Positions 25,251-32,629 are shown, counted from the first letter of the stretch. The stretch: 41,553 bases of DNA from Acidobacteriota bacterium (GCA_003223165.1 QHXZ01000009.1:1-41553); one strand, 5' to 3'. The notes: generated by a model not told the origin, from the letters alone. Numbers and translations: made by a program.

Positions 25251-27115
25251 GGTGCCCCATGAGACGAGGCGTTTTCCTGCTGTCCCTGCTGCTCTCGGCC
25301 GGCCTGGCGCCAGTGACGCGCCCGGCGCGCGCGGCGGCCCCGCCCGGGGGCGCCGGGGACTGGCGCACGCCGGCGGAGGTCTCCGACTGCCGATCGACGC
25401 CGCGCTACATCGAGACGATGGCCTACCTGACCCGGCTGGCCAGGGCGGCGCCGGGGCGGCTGCGCCTCGAGACCTTCGGCAGGACGGGGGAGGGGCGCGG
25501 CCTGGTCGCGGCGGTGGTGTCGCGGGACGGGAGTTTCGATCCCGAGGCGCTGCGCCGCGCGGGCCGCCCGGTGGTCCTGGTGCAGAACGCCATCCATGCC
25601 GGCGAGATGGACGGCAAGGACGCCTGCCTGGCGCTGCTGCGCGACATGGTGATCACGCGCACCCGCGAGGCCCTCGTCGAGCGCGCGGTCCTGGTCGTCA
25701 TCCCGATCTACAACGCCGACGGCCACGAGCGCTTCGGCCCGTACAACCGCGTCAACCAGAACGGCCCGGAGAGCGGCGGCTGGCGCACGCAGGCGCGCAA
25801 CCTGAACCTGAACCGGGACTACATGAAGGCCGACGCGCCGGAGACGCGCGCTCTGCTGCGGCTGTGGAACCGCTGGCTGCCGGACCTGTTCGTCGACGAT
25901 CACGTCACCGACGGCGCGGACTACCAGTACGACACGACGTACGGGCTCGACATGGGGCCCGACGTTCCTCCGGCCCTCGCGGCCTGGAACCGCGACGTGC
26001 TGGCGCCGTACCTCGAGCGCTCGGTGGGCGAGACCGGGCACGTCATCGGCCCCTATATCGCCCTCAGGGACGACGCCGACGTCGCCAAGGGCATCCTGCT
26101 CGGCCAGGACCTGCCGCGCTTCTCCACCGGCTATGCCGTGCTGCAGAACCGTCCCGGCCTCCTGGTCGAGATGCACATGCTCAAGGACTACCGCACGCGC
26201 GTCACGGGGAACTACGAGGTCCTGCGCGCCGTGCTCGAGCTGGTGAACCGCGACGCCGCCAAGCTGGTGGCGATGAACCGCGCGGCCGACGCCGCGACCG
26301 CGGCCCTCGGCCGCACGTACGATCCGGCGGCGCTCGCTCCGCTGCGGCTCGAGGCCCAGGCCGCCACCGAGCCGTTCCGCTTCCTGGGCTACCGCGCGGT
26401 CAAGCGGCCGAGCGAGATCTCCGGGGCGGAGATGGTCGAGTACACGCGCGAGCCGATCGCGATCACCGTGCCCCGGCCGGCCGGGCTGAGGGTCGCGCGC
26501 AGCGTGACGACGCCGCGCGCTTACATCGTCCCCGCCGCCTGGACCCAGGTGATAGAGGTCCTGCAGGCCCACGGCCTGCGTCTCTTGAAGACCGCGGCGC
26601 CCTGGAGCGGCGACGTGGAGACCTACCGCTGCGACAGCCCGCACTGGTTCGAGCGGCCGTTCGAGGGGCGCCAGGTGCTCTTCTACCCGGGGGAGGGGCT
26701 GCCGAAGTCGGGAGCGGCGCTCGGGCCGTGCACCACCGTGGTCGAGACGCTCTGGTTCCCCGCCGGCTCGACCGTCGTGCCGCTCGACCAGCGCGCCGGC
26801 CGGGTGGCCCTCCACTTCCTCGAGCCGGAGGCGCCCGACTCGGCGGTGGCCTGGGGCTTCTTCAACTCCGTCTTCGAGCAGAAGGAGTTCGGCGAGGCGT
26901 ACGTGCTGGAACGGCTGGCGCGGGACATGATGGCCAAGGACCCGGCGCTCAAGGCGGAGTTCGAGCGCCGCCTGGCCGAGGACAAGGAGATCGCGGGCAG
27001 CCCGGACGCGCGCCTGAACTTCTTCTACCGGCGCTCTCCCTTTTGGGACCCGCGGCTGGGACTCTATCCGGTCGGGCGGCTCACGTCGCTCGAGGGCGTG
27101 CCGCTGGCGCGCTGA
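25247..27115 (+). CDS. Secreted M14-family zinc carboxypeptidase
   Basis: A 622-residue exported metallopeptidase. A signal peptide (RRGVFLLSLLLSAGLAP) ends near the ARA/A site at about residue 30. The zinc ligands are H117 and E120 in NAIHAGEMDGKD and H219 in LFVDDHVTDG. R190 lies in NLNLNRDYMKAD, and E308 in LLVEMHMLKDYRT is the likely catalytic glutamate. A ~270-residue C-terminal domain of unknown role extends beyond the peptidase core. The enzyme probably removes C-terminal residues from peptides in the periplasm or outside. The start is ATG 25247 (ATGA overlap with the upstream stop); an ATG at 25259 is an alternative. This is the last gene of the run. Confidence 0.88.
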   Translation: MRCPMRRGVFLLSLLLSAGLAPVTRPARAAAPPGGAGDWRTPAEVSDCRSTPRYIETMAYLTRLARAAPGRLRLETFGRTGEGRGLVAAVVSRDGSFDPEALRRAGRPVVLVQNAIHAGEMDGKDACLALLRDMVITRTREALVERAVLVVIPIYNADGHERFGPYNRVNQNGPESGGWRTQARNLNLNRDYMKADAPETRALLRLWNRWLPDLFVDDHVTDGADYQYDTTYGLDMGPDVPPALAAWNRDVLAPYLERSVGETGHVIGPYIALRDDADVAKGILLGQDLPRFSTGYAVLQNRPGLLVEMHMLKDYRTRVTGNYEVLRAVLELVNRDAAKLVAMNRAADAATAALGRTYDPAALAPLRLEAQAATEPFRFLGYRAVKRPSEISGAEMVEYTREPIAITVPRPAGLRVARSVTTPRAYIVPAAWTQVIEVLQAHGLRLLKTAAPWSGDVETYRCDSPHWFERPFEGRQVLFYPGEGLPKSGAALGPCTTVVETLWFPAGSTVVPLDQRAGRVALHFLEPEAPDSAVAWGFFNSVFEQKEFGEAYVLERLARDMMAKDPALKAEFERRLAEDKEIAGSPDARLNFFYRRSPFWDPRLGLYPVGRLTSLEGVPLAR

Positions 27116-27211
27116 GGCGGGAGCGGCGGCGAGCCCGGCCGCCGACCACGGGAGGAACGAGGTCCTGGCGACCCCCTGACCCCCGCCGCCCGGAATCCTC
27201 CCCCGGTCATC

Positions 27212-27227
27212 TCGGGTGATCACCTGA
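27212..27227. promoter_or_regulatory. Putative operator A: inverted repeat with core GGTGATCACC
   Basis: TCGGGTGATCACCTGA is a near-perfect palindrome lying 102 bases before the response-regulator ATG at 27329, in the 213-base space after the carboxypeptidase. The same core with degenerate positions (GGNGATCNCC) recurs at 31723-31738 and 31893-31908. The 20 or so bases upstream (ATCC....CCCCG....TC) are also shared with the 31723 site. It is a candidate binding site for the NarL-type regulator encoded at 30993-31625. Confidence 0.5.
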
Positions 27228-27328
27228 TCACGCCCCCCCGCCCCCTGGCGCCATGATTTGCACGGCAGGCTCGCAGGGCTGGCCCCCGGTCGCCCGGTTG
27301 GGGCGGCAGGGATCTGGGGCGCGGTCGG

Positions 27329-27691
27329 ATGAACTTGCTCATCGTGGACGACAACAGCGTGATGCGCGGTCTGGTGAAGCGAATCCTACAGGCCGAGCCG
27401 GACTTGAGCGTGGTGGGGGAGGCGGGAGACGGCGAGGAGGCGGTCCGCCTGGCGCGGGAGCTGGGGCCCGACGTCATCCTGATGGACCTCGCGATGCCGC
27501 GCCTCGACGGTCTCCAGGCCACCCGGCAGATCAAGGCCGAGCGTCCCGGCACCCGGATCGTCATTCTGACGGTGCACGTCGAGGAGGCTTACCAGAGGGC
27601 GGCGGAGGAGAGCGGGGCCGACGCCTTCCTGCCGAAGAAGGGCCTGGAGGCCAGCCTGCTCGCCACCCTCCGCGGTCTGGTGCTATCATGA
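27329..27691 (+). CDS. Single-domain response regulator (CheY-like receiver)
   Basis: A 120-residue stand-alone receiver. The acidic pocket is D7/D8 (LLIVDDNSVM), the phosphoacceptor is D53 (DVILMDLAMPRLDG), the switch Thr is in IVILTVHVEE, and the conserved Lys is in DAFLPKKGLE. No output domain is present, so it must act by protein contact or as a phosphate sink. It is the first gene of the RsbRST-two-component operon, 79 bases ahead of rsbR. The histidine kinase at 30065-30991 is its most likely phosphodonor (inference). The start is ATG 27329, with only a weak purine-rich ribosome site. Confidence 0.88.
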   Translation: MNLLIVDDNSVMRGLVKRILQAEPDLSVVGEAGDGEEAVRLARELGPDVILMDLAMPRLDGLQATRQIKAERPGTRIVILTVHVEEAYQRAAEESGADAFLPKKGLEASLLATLRGLVLS

Positions 27692-27734
27692 ACGAAAAAC
27701 GAGGCGGGTAAAGGGGTTTTCAACGGCTCAAGGG

Positions 27735-27758
27735 CCCAGGCGCACTGTGCGGCCTGGG
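27735..27758 (+). promoter_or_regulatory. Hairpin just upstream of the rsbR ribosome-binding site
   Basis: CCCAGGC (27735-27741) pairs with GCCTGGG (27752-27758), and GCAC/GTGC extends the stem inward with one bulged G. The 3' arm runs into the G-rich Shine-Dalgarno (GGGGGGAGGT) of rsbR. The structure could tune rsbR translation or partly uncouple it from the receiver gene. Confidence 0.4.
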
Positions 27759-27770
27759 GGGAGGTTCGCA

Positions 27771-28673
27771 ATGAAGGGGGCTGGCTCCAAACCGGGGGGG
27801 AGTCCTGTCGCCACCTCGGAATCGACCACCGCGCTGTTGCGCGAGCTGGTCGCGCACCTGCGGCAGAACCGCACCGGGCTGCGCGAGGAGTGGGCGCGCC
27901 GCATCACCGAGGCGAAGCTGCTCACGGCGATGACCAAGGACGAGGTCTTCGCCGAGGCCACCTCGGTCTATGACAACTACGTCGAGGCCCTGGAGACCGG
28001 CACCTTCGAGGCCCTGCAGGCCTACGCCCGCAACCTTTCCGAGAGGATCATCCCCCGGGGGGTGCAGACGGACGAGGTGGTCGGCATCGTGCTGCTGCTG
28101 CGCGACGTCCTGGCACGCTCGCTGTTCAGCCGCTACCACGCCGACTTCGACAAGCTCAACCGCATCCTGGACGCCTACGAGCCGGCGGCCAACCGCATCG
28201 CGATCACCGTGGCGGTCGGCTTCGTGCAGGAGCGCGAGCGCACCATCCGCGAGCAGCAGGAGGCGATCCGCGAGCTGTCCACGCCGGTGCTCCAGGTCCG
28301 CGAGCGGCTCCTCATCCTGCCGATCATCGGCGTCATCGATCCTCAGAGGGCGCGCCAGCTCACCGAGCAGCTCCTGCGCGGCATCAGGACGAACCGCGCC
28401 CGGGTGGTGGTCATCGACATCACGGGTGTCGCCGCCATGGACTCGAACGTGGCCAACCACCTGGTGCTGACGGTCGAAGCGTCGCGGCTCCTGGGCGCGA
28501 CGGTCATCGTCACGGGGTTGTCGCCGGAGATCGCCCAGACCCTGGTCAACATCGGCGTCGACCTCGGAAAGATGAACACCGTCGGCGACCTGCAGGGCGG
28601 CATCGAGGAGGCGGAGCACCTGCTGGGGTACAAGGTCGTTCCCGTCTCCGAGACGGGAACCCCGGCACCGTAG
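27771..28673 (+). CDS. rsbR: RsbR-type stressosome protein (RsbRD-like N-terminus plus STAS)
   Basis: A 300-residue homologue of the RsbR co-antagonists that form stressosomes with RsbS. Residues of about 20-160 are a helical N-terminal sensor domain (LRQNRTGLREEWARRITEAK, IIPRGVQTDEVVGIVLLLRD), of the RsbRD kind rather than the globin-like fold. A STAS domain follows. Both switch positions known from B. subtilis RsbR are visible: T171 in ELSTPVLQV, and S225 in DITGVAAMDSNVANHLV, which replaces the usual second Thr. In the known pathway these are phosphorylated by RsbT. The signal sensed is unknown. ATG 27771 has a strong GGGGGGAGGT site. It is first in the rsbR-rsbS-rsbT order. Confidence 0.9.
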   Translation: MKGAGSKPGGSPVATSESTTALLRELVAHLRQNRTGLREEWARRITEAKLLTAMTKDEVFAEATSVYDNYVEALETGTFEALQAYARNLSERIIPRGVQTDEVVGIVLLLRDVLARSLFSRYHADFDKLNRILDAYEPAANRIAITVAVGFVQERERTIREQQEAIRELSTPVLQVRERLLILPIIGVIDPQRARQLTEQLLRGIRTNRARVVVIDITGVAAMDSNVANHLVLTVEASRLLGATVIVTGLSPEIAQTLVNIGVDLGKMNTVGDLQGGIEEAEHLLGYKVVPVSETGTPAP

Positions 28674-28685
28674 GAGGGGAGGGCC

Positions 28686-29069
28686 ATGGAAGTCCCCATC
28701 CTCAAGCAGGGACCGTACCTGATCGCCAGCGTCCAGTCGGCGCTCACGGACGCCGACCTGCTGCAGCTCCGCGACGGCCTGGTGGAGAAGGTGGGACGGT
28801 TTCGTTCGCGCGGCGTCATCGTCGACGTGACGGCGCTGGACGTGATGGACTCGTTCGCCTCCCGCATGCTGCGCGACATCGCCCACATGATCCGCCTGCG
28901 CGGGGCGGAGACCGTGATCGTCGGCTTCCAGCCGGAGGTCGCCTTCGCGATGGTGCAGCTGGGGCTCACGCTGGAGGGGGTGGCAACGGCGCTCGACCTG
29001 GAGGAGGGGCTCGCGTTCCTGGATCAGAAGATCAAGGGGAACGAACGTGGACAAGGGCCGCGTGGGTGA
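28686..29069 (+). CDS. rsbS: RsbS-type STAS-domain antagonist
   Basis: A 127-residue stand-alone STAS protein. The motif LDVMDSFASRMLRDIAHMI corresponds to the IDSF-A region of RsbS, so S56 is the predicted RsbT phosphorylation site. In the B. subtilis system unphosphorylated RsbS holds RsbT inactive within the stressosome, and phosphorylation releases it. It starts at ATG 28686 after AGGAGGGGAGGG, 12 bases downstream of rsbR. Its 3' end overlaps rsbT by 23 bases. The order and spacing match classic RsbRST modules. Confidence 0.9.
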   Translation: MEVPILKQGPYLIASVQSALTDADLLQLRDGLVEKVGRFRSRGVIVDVTALDVMDSFASRMLRDIAHMIRLRGAETVIVGFQPEVAFAMVQLGLTLEGVATALDLEEGLAFLDQKIKGNERGQGPRG

Positions 29070-29463
29070 TGAGACGCGAGTCCCCATCGGCTCCGACGTC
29101 GATATCCTGACGGCCCGACAGCGGGGCCGTGCCCTGGCCTCGGAGCTGGGCTTCCCGAACAGCAGCCTGGTCCTGATCGCCACGGCGATCTCCGAGCTGG
29201 CGCGCAACATCGTGCTGTACGCGAAGCGCGGGGAGATCGTCCTGGGCCGCATAGAGCGGGACGGCCACCAAGGGATCCAGGTGACGGCGCGGGACGAGGG
29301 CCCGGGTATCCCCGACGTCGGCCTGGCGATGCAGAGCGGCTACTCGACCTCGGGCAGCCTGGGGCTCGGGCTTCCCGGCGTCCGGCGTCTCATGGACGAG
29401 TTCGAGATCGTCTCCGGGGCCGGCAAGGGGACGACGGTCATGGCGAAGAAGTGGAAGCGCTGA
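29047..29463 (+). CDS. rsbT: RsbT-type serine/threonine kinase
   Basis: A 138-residue GHKL-fold kinase. It has the N box (ISELARNIVLYA), the G1 box (ARDEGPGIPDV) and the G2 box (SLGLGLPGVRRLMDEFEIVS). In stressosomes RsbT phosphorylates RsbR and RsbS, then leaves to activate an output protein through that protein's RsbU-type N-terminal domain. Here the only such domain visible is on the histidine kinase two genes downstream. The start is GTG 29047 with AAGGGGA upstream, overlapping the rsbS end; the 13-base overlap at its own 3' end couples it to the phosphatase gene. Confidence 0.9.
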   Translation: MDKGRVGDETRVPIGSDVDILTARQRGRALASELGFPNSSLVLIATAISELARNIVLYAKRGEIVLGRIERDGHQGIQVTARDEGPGIPDVGLAMQSGYSTSGSLGLGLPGVRRLMDEFEIVSGAGKGTTVMAKKWKR

Positions 29464-30068
29464 CGGCGCCGCTGGTCGAATGCGGCACGGCGACCATGAC
29501 GCTGCCGGGGCAGGCCGAGTCAGGGGATCGGCACCTGGTCGCGAAGCTCCCCGGCGGCGTGCTGGTCGGGGTCGTGGACGGGCTGGGGCACGGCGAGGAG
29601 GCCGCGGTGGCTTCGGAAGTCGCCGTGCGGACCCTGCAGCGCTATGCGAGGGAGCCGCTCCTTGCGCTCTTGCGCCGCTGCCACGAGGAGCTCATGGGAA
29701 CCCGGGGGGTGGTGATGAGCCTGGCGACGATCGGGATCCCCAAGGGCATGGTGAGCTGGCTGGGGATCGGCAACGTCGAGGGCCTGCTCCTGCGGGCCGG
29801 GGCGGCGCGGCGCGGCGCCGACGCGTCGCTCCTCCTGCGCCGAGGCGTGGTGGGGGTTCGGCTGCCCGCCGTCGCGGTGTCGGTCGCACCGCTGGCGCCG
29901 GGCGACACCCTGATCTTCGCGACCGACGGCATCCGGACCGCCTTCGCCCAGGAGATCGGCAGGCTCGATCCGCCGCAGGCGATCGCCGACGACATCCTGG
30001 CCCGTCACGGCAAGGGCACCGACGACGCCCTGGTCCTGGTGGCGCGGTACGTGGGAGGCGAACCATGA
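29451..30068 (+). CDS. RsbX/SpoIIE-like PP2C-family serine phosphatase
   Basis: A 205-residue single-domain phosphatase. It shows the PP2C metal motif in VLVGVVDGLGHGEEAAVASE, a later TLIFATDGIRTAF, and the closing GTDDALVLVARY. It has no sensor domain, as in RsbX, which dephosphorylates RsbR and RsbS to reset the stressosome. That role is likely here because the gene lies between rsbT and the kinase. It starts at GTG 29451 inside the end of rsbT and ends in an ATGA overlap with the histidine kinase gene. Confidence 0.85.
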   Translation: MEALTAPLVECGTATMTLPGQAESGDRHLVAKLPGGVLVGVVDGLGHGEEAAVASEVAVRTLQRYAREPLLALLRRCHEELMGTRGVVMSLATIGIPKGMVSWLGIGNVEGLLLRAGAARRGADASLLLRRGVVGVRLPAVAVSVAPLAPGDTLIFATDGIRTAFAQEIGRLDPPQAIADDILARHGKGTDDALVLVARYVGGEP

Positions 30069-30991
30069 AGGAGAGGGCGCAGCGCCTGGACGAGGAGTAT
30101 GCCGCCGCCCTGCGGGATCACCTGGCGGGCGAGGGCGAGGCGTCGCTGCAGCAGGCCTACGAGCTCGGGCGCCGGGCGATCGCTTCGGGGCTAGGCCTGG
30201 TGGACATGGCCGCGCTGCACTACCAGGCCGTGCTGTCGCTCCTGCCGCCCTCGCCCGGGCCGGGGGAGTACGCCCGGGCGATCGAGGCCGCCGGCGCCTT
30301 CCTGGCGGAGGGCCTGGGTCCCTTCGAGATGGCCTACAGGGGCTTCCGCGAGGCCAGCGACGTCCTGCGCCGCCTGAACGAGACGCTGGAGGAGGAGGCG
30401 AAGCGGATCGCCCACGCCCTGCACGACGACGCCGGCCAGATCCTGGTCTCGGCCCACCTGGCCCTCGAGTCGCTGGCCGCCGACATGCCTGCGGCGCGCG
30501 ACCAGCTCCAGGAGGCGCGCGGGCTGCTCGACCAGGTCGAGGAGCAGATCAGGGGCCTGTCGCACGAGCTGCGCCCGACGATCCTCGACGACCTGGGGCT
30601 CGTGCCCGCCCTCGAGTTCCTGGCCAAGGGGATGGCGAAGCGGGCCGGAATCGCCATCACGGTCGAGGGGCCGCGGGACCGGCGGCTGCCGCCTCCGGTT
30701 GAGACCGCGCTGTACCGCATCGTCAAGGAAGGGCTGGCCAACGTGAGCCGGCACGCGCGCGCCACGCGGGCGCGGGTCCGCGTGGAGCACGAGGGACGGC
30801 TGGCCCGCTGCGCCGTCAAGGACGACGGGAAGGGGTTCGACGTTTCGGAGGTCATGGCCAGGAAGGGAGAGCGGGGCCTCGGCCTGGGTGGGATGCGCCA
30901 GCGGCTCGGCGCTCTGGGCGGGACGCTGGAGATCGTCTCGTCGCCCGGCCGGGGGACGGAGCTGCAGATCACGATTCCAGTGGAGGGTTGA
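30065..30991 (+). CDS. Histidine kinase (HisKA_3/NarX-type) with RsbU_N-like N-terminal domain
   Basis: A 308-residue soluble kinase with no membrane segment. Residues of about 8-85 resemble the RsbT-binding N-terminal domain of B. subtilis RsbU (DEEYAAALRDHLAGEGEASL, LHYQAVLSLLPPSPG, EGLGPFEMAYRGFREA). The HisKA_3 motif has H120 in RIAHALHDDAGQ. The ATPase domain has KEGLANVSRHARAT, VKDDGKGFDV and GLGLGGMRQRLGALGG. This domain combination suggests that RsbT, once released, controls the kinase directly, replacing the RsbU phosphatase of the sigma-B pathway. It is coupled to the phosphatase gene (ATGA) and followed after one base by its probable partner regulator. Confidence 0.88.
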   Translation: MKERAQRLDEEYAAALRDHLAGEGEASLQQAYELGRRAIASGLGLVDMAALHYQAVLSLLPPSPGPGEYARAIEAAGAFLAEGLGPFEMAYRGFREASDVLRRLNETLEEEAKRIAHALHDDAGQILVSAHLALESLAADMPAARDQLQEARGLLDQVEEQIRGLSHELRPTILDDLGLVPALEFLAKGMAKRAGIAITVEGPRDRRLPPPVETALYRIVKEGLANVSRHARATRARVRVEHEGRLARCAVKDDGKGFDVSEVMARKGERGLGLGGMRQRLGALGGTLEIVSSPGRGTELQITIPVEG

Positions 30992-30992
30992 G

Positions 30993-31625
30993 ATGCCGAT
31001 CCAGGTGCTGCTCGCCGACGACCATCACATCGTCCGCGAGGGGCTGAAGAGCCTTTTGGAGAAGGAAGGATTCCGGGTCGTGGGCGAGGCGGCCGACGGC
31101 CGCGAGGCGGTGCGGCTGGCCGGCACCTCGCACCCGGATGTCGCGGTCCTCGATCTCTCGATGCCCTCGATGAACGGCCTGGACGCCGCCCGCGAGATCA
31201 TCCGCTCCGAGCCGAAGACCAAGGCGATCCTGCTGACGGTGCACACCGAGGACCCGTACGTCCTCGAGGCCCTGCGGGCCGGGGTCACGGGGTATGTCCT
31301 CAAGAGCCAGGCCCCGGCGGATCTCGTGCAGGCGATCAGGGAGACCTCGCGCGGATCGATCTACCTGAGCCCCGGGGTGTCCCGCATCGTGGTGGACGCG
31401 TACCGCGGCAAGACCGATCTGCCCAGCGACCCGCTCACCCCCCGGGAGCGGGAGGTCCTGCAGCTCGTCGCCGAGGGGAAGAGCACGAAGGAGGTTGCAG
31501 GGATCCTCGGCGTCAGCGTCAAGACCGCCGAATCCCACCGCAGCCGGATCATGGAGAAACTCGACATCCACGAGACCGCGACCCTGGTCCGCTACGCCAT
31601 CCGCAGGGGACTGATCCAGCCGTAG
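30993..31625 (+). CDS. NarL/FixJ-family response regulator
   Basis: A 210-residue transcription factor. The receiver has D9/D10 (LLADDHHIVREG), phosphoacceptor D54 (VAVLDLSMPSMNG), Thr in ILLTVHTEDP and Lys in GYVLKSQAP. The LuxR-type HTH spans about 146-205 (LTPREREVLQLVAEGKSTKE, then GVSVKTAESHRSRIMEKLDI). It is the expected partner of the kinase ending two bases upstream. A GGNGATCNCC palindrome found ahead of this operon and ahead of the exopolysaccharide genes is a candidate target (inference). The ATG at 30993 follows GGAGGG. A terminator-like hairpin lies 22 bases beyond its stop. Confidence 0.92.
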   Translation: MPIQVLLADDHHIVREGLKSLLEKEGFRVVGEAADGREAVRLAGTSHPDVAVLDLSMPSMNGLDAAREIIRSEPKTKAILLTVHTEDPYVLEALRAGVTGYVLKSQAPADLVQAIRETSRGSIYLSPGVSRIVVDAYRGKTDLPSDPLTPREREVLQLVAEGKSTKEVAGILGVSVKTAESHRSRIMEKLDIHETATLVRYAIRRGLIQP

Positions 31626-31647
31626 ACCCGCAGGCTCCCAAGTCCCG

Positions 31648-31674
31648 GGGGATGCGCCGTGCCGGCGCATCCCC
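31648..31674 (+). terminator. Terminator-like hairpin at the end of the signalling operon
   Basis: GGGGATGCGCC (31648-31658) and GGCGCATCCCC (31664-31674) form a perfect 11-bp stem around GTGCC. No T-tract follows, which is common in high-GC genomes. It begins 22 bases after the response-regulator stop and probably separates this operon from the exopolysaccharide leader. Confidence 0.6.
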
Positions 31675-31722
31675 TCCCGTGCAGCGGCAGCCTCGCCTCT
31701 CCTAGATCCCACCCCGCCCGTC

Positions 31723-31738
31723 TCGGGAGATCACCCGA
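31723..31738. promoter_or_regulatory. Putative operator B: inverted repeat with core GGAGATCACC
   Basis: TCGGGAGATCACCCGA has perfect 5-base arms (TCGGG/CCCGA). It differs from operator A at two positions, and the 22 bases ending in its TCGGG match the corresponding stretch of site A at about 17 positions. It lies about 340 bases before the first exopolysaccharide gene. Confidence 0.5.
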
Positions 31739-31833
31739 TGGCCGCGGGCCGGAACCGGGCGTACCGTCTCGCGCATATTTCGGCCCGGACCTCCACCCCC
31801 GGGCCAATCCATATCCCACCACGACCCCCGGGC

Positions 31834-31864
31834 GGCGGGAAGATCCCGATGGGATCTTCCCGCC
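31834..31864 (+). promoter_or_regulatory. Perfect 14-bp hairpin in the exopolysaccharide leader
   Basis: GGCGGGAAGATCCC (31834-31847) pairs with GGGATCTTCCCGCC (31851-31864) across a 3-base GAT loop, without mismatch. No T-tract follows. It is too far from the upstream operon stop to be its main terminator. It could be an intrinsic pause or terminator that the NusG-like factor overcomes, or a protein-binding site. Confidence 0.55.
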
Positions 31865-31892
31865 ACCCCTCGCCTCGCCCCCGGAACCCTCG

Positions 31893-31908
31893 TCCGGTGA
31901 TCGCCCGG
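31893..31908. promoter_or_regulatory. Putative operator C: GGTGATCGCC-core palindrome
   Basis: TCCGGTGATCGCCCGG keeps the GG-N-GATC-N-CC core of sites A and B with changed flanks. The preceding CCCGGAA.CCTC also recurs ahead of site A. It lies about 50 bases before a weak promoter-like pair, TTGTTG-17-TACAAC (31956-31984). Confidence 0.4.
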
Positions 31909-31955
31909 CCCACGATTGCATGGATTTCACCGCCACCGTTCCAGGGGATGCCCGA

Positions 31956-31984
31956 TTGTTGCGCCGCGGGCGGGATCGTACAAC
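31956..31984 (+). promoter_or_regulatory. Weak candidate promoter of the exopolysaccharide operon
   Basis: TTGTTG (31956-31961) and TACAAC (31979-31984) are spaced by exactly 17 bases, but each matches the consensus at only three or four positions. Such a poor core promoter would fit activator dependence, with sites B and C upstream. Tentative. Confidence 0.25.
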
Positions 31985-32062
31985 TGTCGGCGACCGGCGG
32001 GTGGTGTGAACGGCGGCCCGGCCGGGCGAGCGAGACGTGACCTGGCGACGTGGTTCAAACCG

Positions 32063-32629
32063 GTGAAGCGGCTGGAGGCCGAAGGGGGCGAAGCCTTGGC
32101 GGACGACGGCAGGAACGGAGACGCAGGCGACGGGGGATGGTGTGTCGCATGGACCCGCAGCCAATGCGAGCAGCAAGTGCACGACCAGCTGGCGGGGAAA
32201 GGCTTCCGGCCGTTCCTTCCGCGGGTGAACGTCTGGTCGAGGCGGGGAAGGTTCCGCTGCCTCTCGAGGGCGCCGATGTTCCCGGGCTACCTCTTCCTGC
32301 CGCCTCCGGGCGACAAGGGCGCCTTCATCGAGGTGCGCAAGGCGAGAGGCCTGGTGGCGCTCCTCGGGCCGGCCTGGGACCGTCCGGCGCTGGTCCCGTC
32401 GCGGGACATCGAAGCGATCCGCCGTCTCTCCGAGTCGAGCCAGCCGGCGCTGCCGCATCCCTACCTCAAGGAGGGGGCGCGGGCGCGCATCGACCGCGGG
32501 CCGCTGGTCGGGCTCGAGGGGATCCTGCTGCGCTGCGACCCGGGGAAGGGGCTGATGGTGCTGACCGTGGACCTGCTGCAGCGGAGCGTGGCGATCGAGG
32601 TCGACTGCACCATGATCTCCGCGGCCTAG
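32063..32629 (+). CDS. NusG-like transcription antiterminator (RfaH/UpxY family)
   Basis: A protein of about 188 residues with an NGN domain (GWCVAWTRSQCEQQVHDQLA, FRPFLPRVNVWSRR, then the hallmark APMFPGYLFLPPPGDKG) and a C-terminal KOW domain (LKEGARARIDRGPLVGLEGI). Specialised NusG paralogues of this kind are usually the first gene of long polysaccharide operons and stop premature termination within them. GTG 32063 is used as the start; TTG 32096 also fits, and the open frame extends upstream to 31916 without recognisable protein. It is followed by seven or more polysaccharide genes in the same direction. Confidence 0.82.
   Translation: MKRLEAEGGEALADDGRNGDAGDGGWCVAWTRSQCEQQVHDQLAGKGFRPFLPRVNVWSRRGRFRCLSRAPMFPGYLFLPPPGDKGAFIEVRKARGLVALLGPAWDRPALVPSRDIEAIRRLSESSQPALPHPYLKEGARARIDRGPLVGLEGILLRCDPGKGLMVLTVDLLQRSVAIEVDCTMISAA

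Larger units (their letters stand above)
31626..32062 (+). other. Structured 437-base leader upstream of the exopolysaccharide operon
   Basis: No credible gene is seen here on either strand. The stretch holds a terminator-like hairpin, two copies of the GGNGATCNCC palindrome, a perfect 14-bp hairpin and a weak promoter-like pair, each listed separately. Because the first gene downstream encodes a NusG/UpxY-type antitermination factor, part of this region may be a transcribed leader on which that factor acts (inference). Confidence 0.5.

Noticed and set aside
27246-27262. Sigma54-like promoter (TGGC...TTTGCA) before the receiver gene
   Set aside because: The GG-to-GC spacing is 11 rather than the strict 10 bases, a similar look-alike at about 31906-31919 has 9, and no sigma54 activator is encoded in the window.
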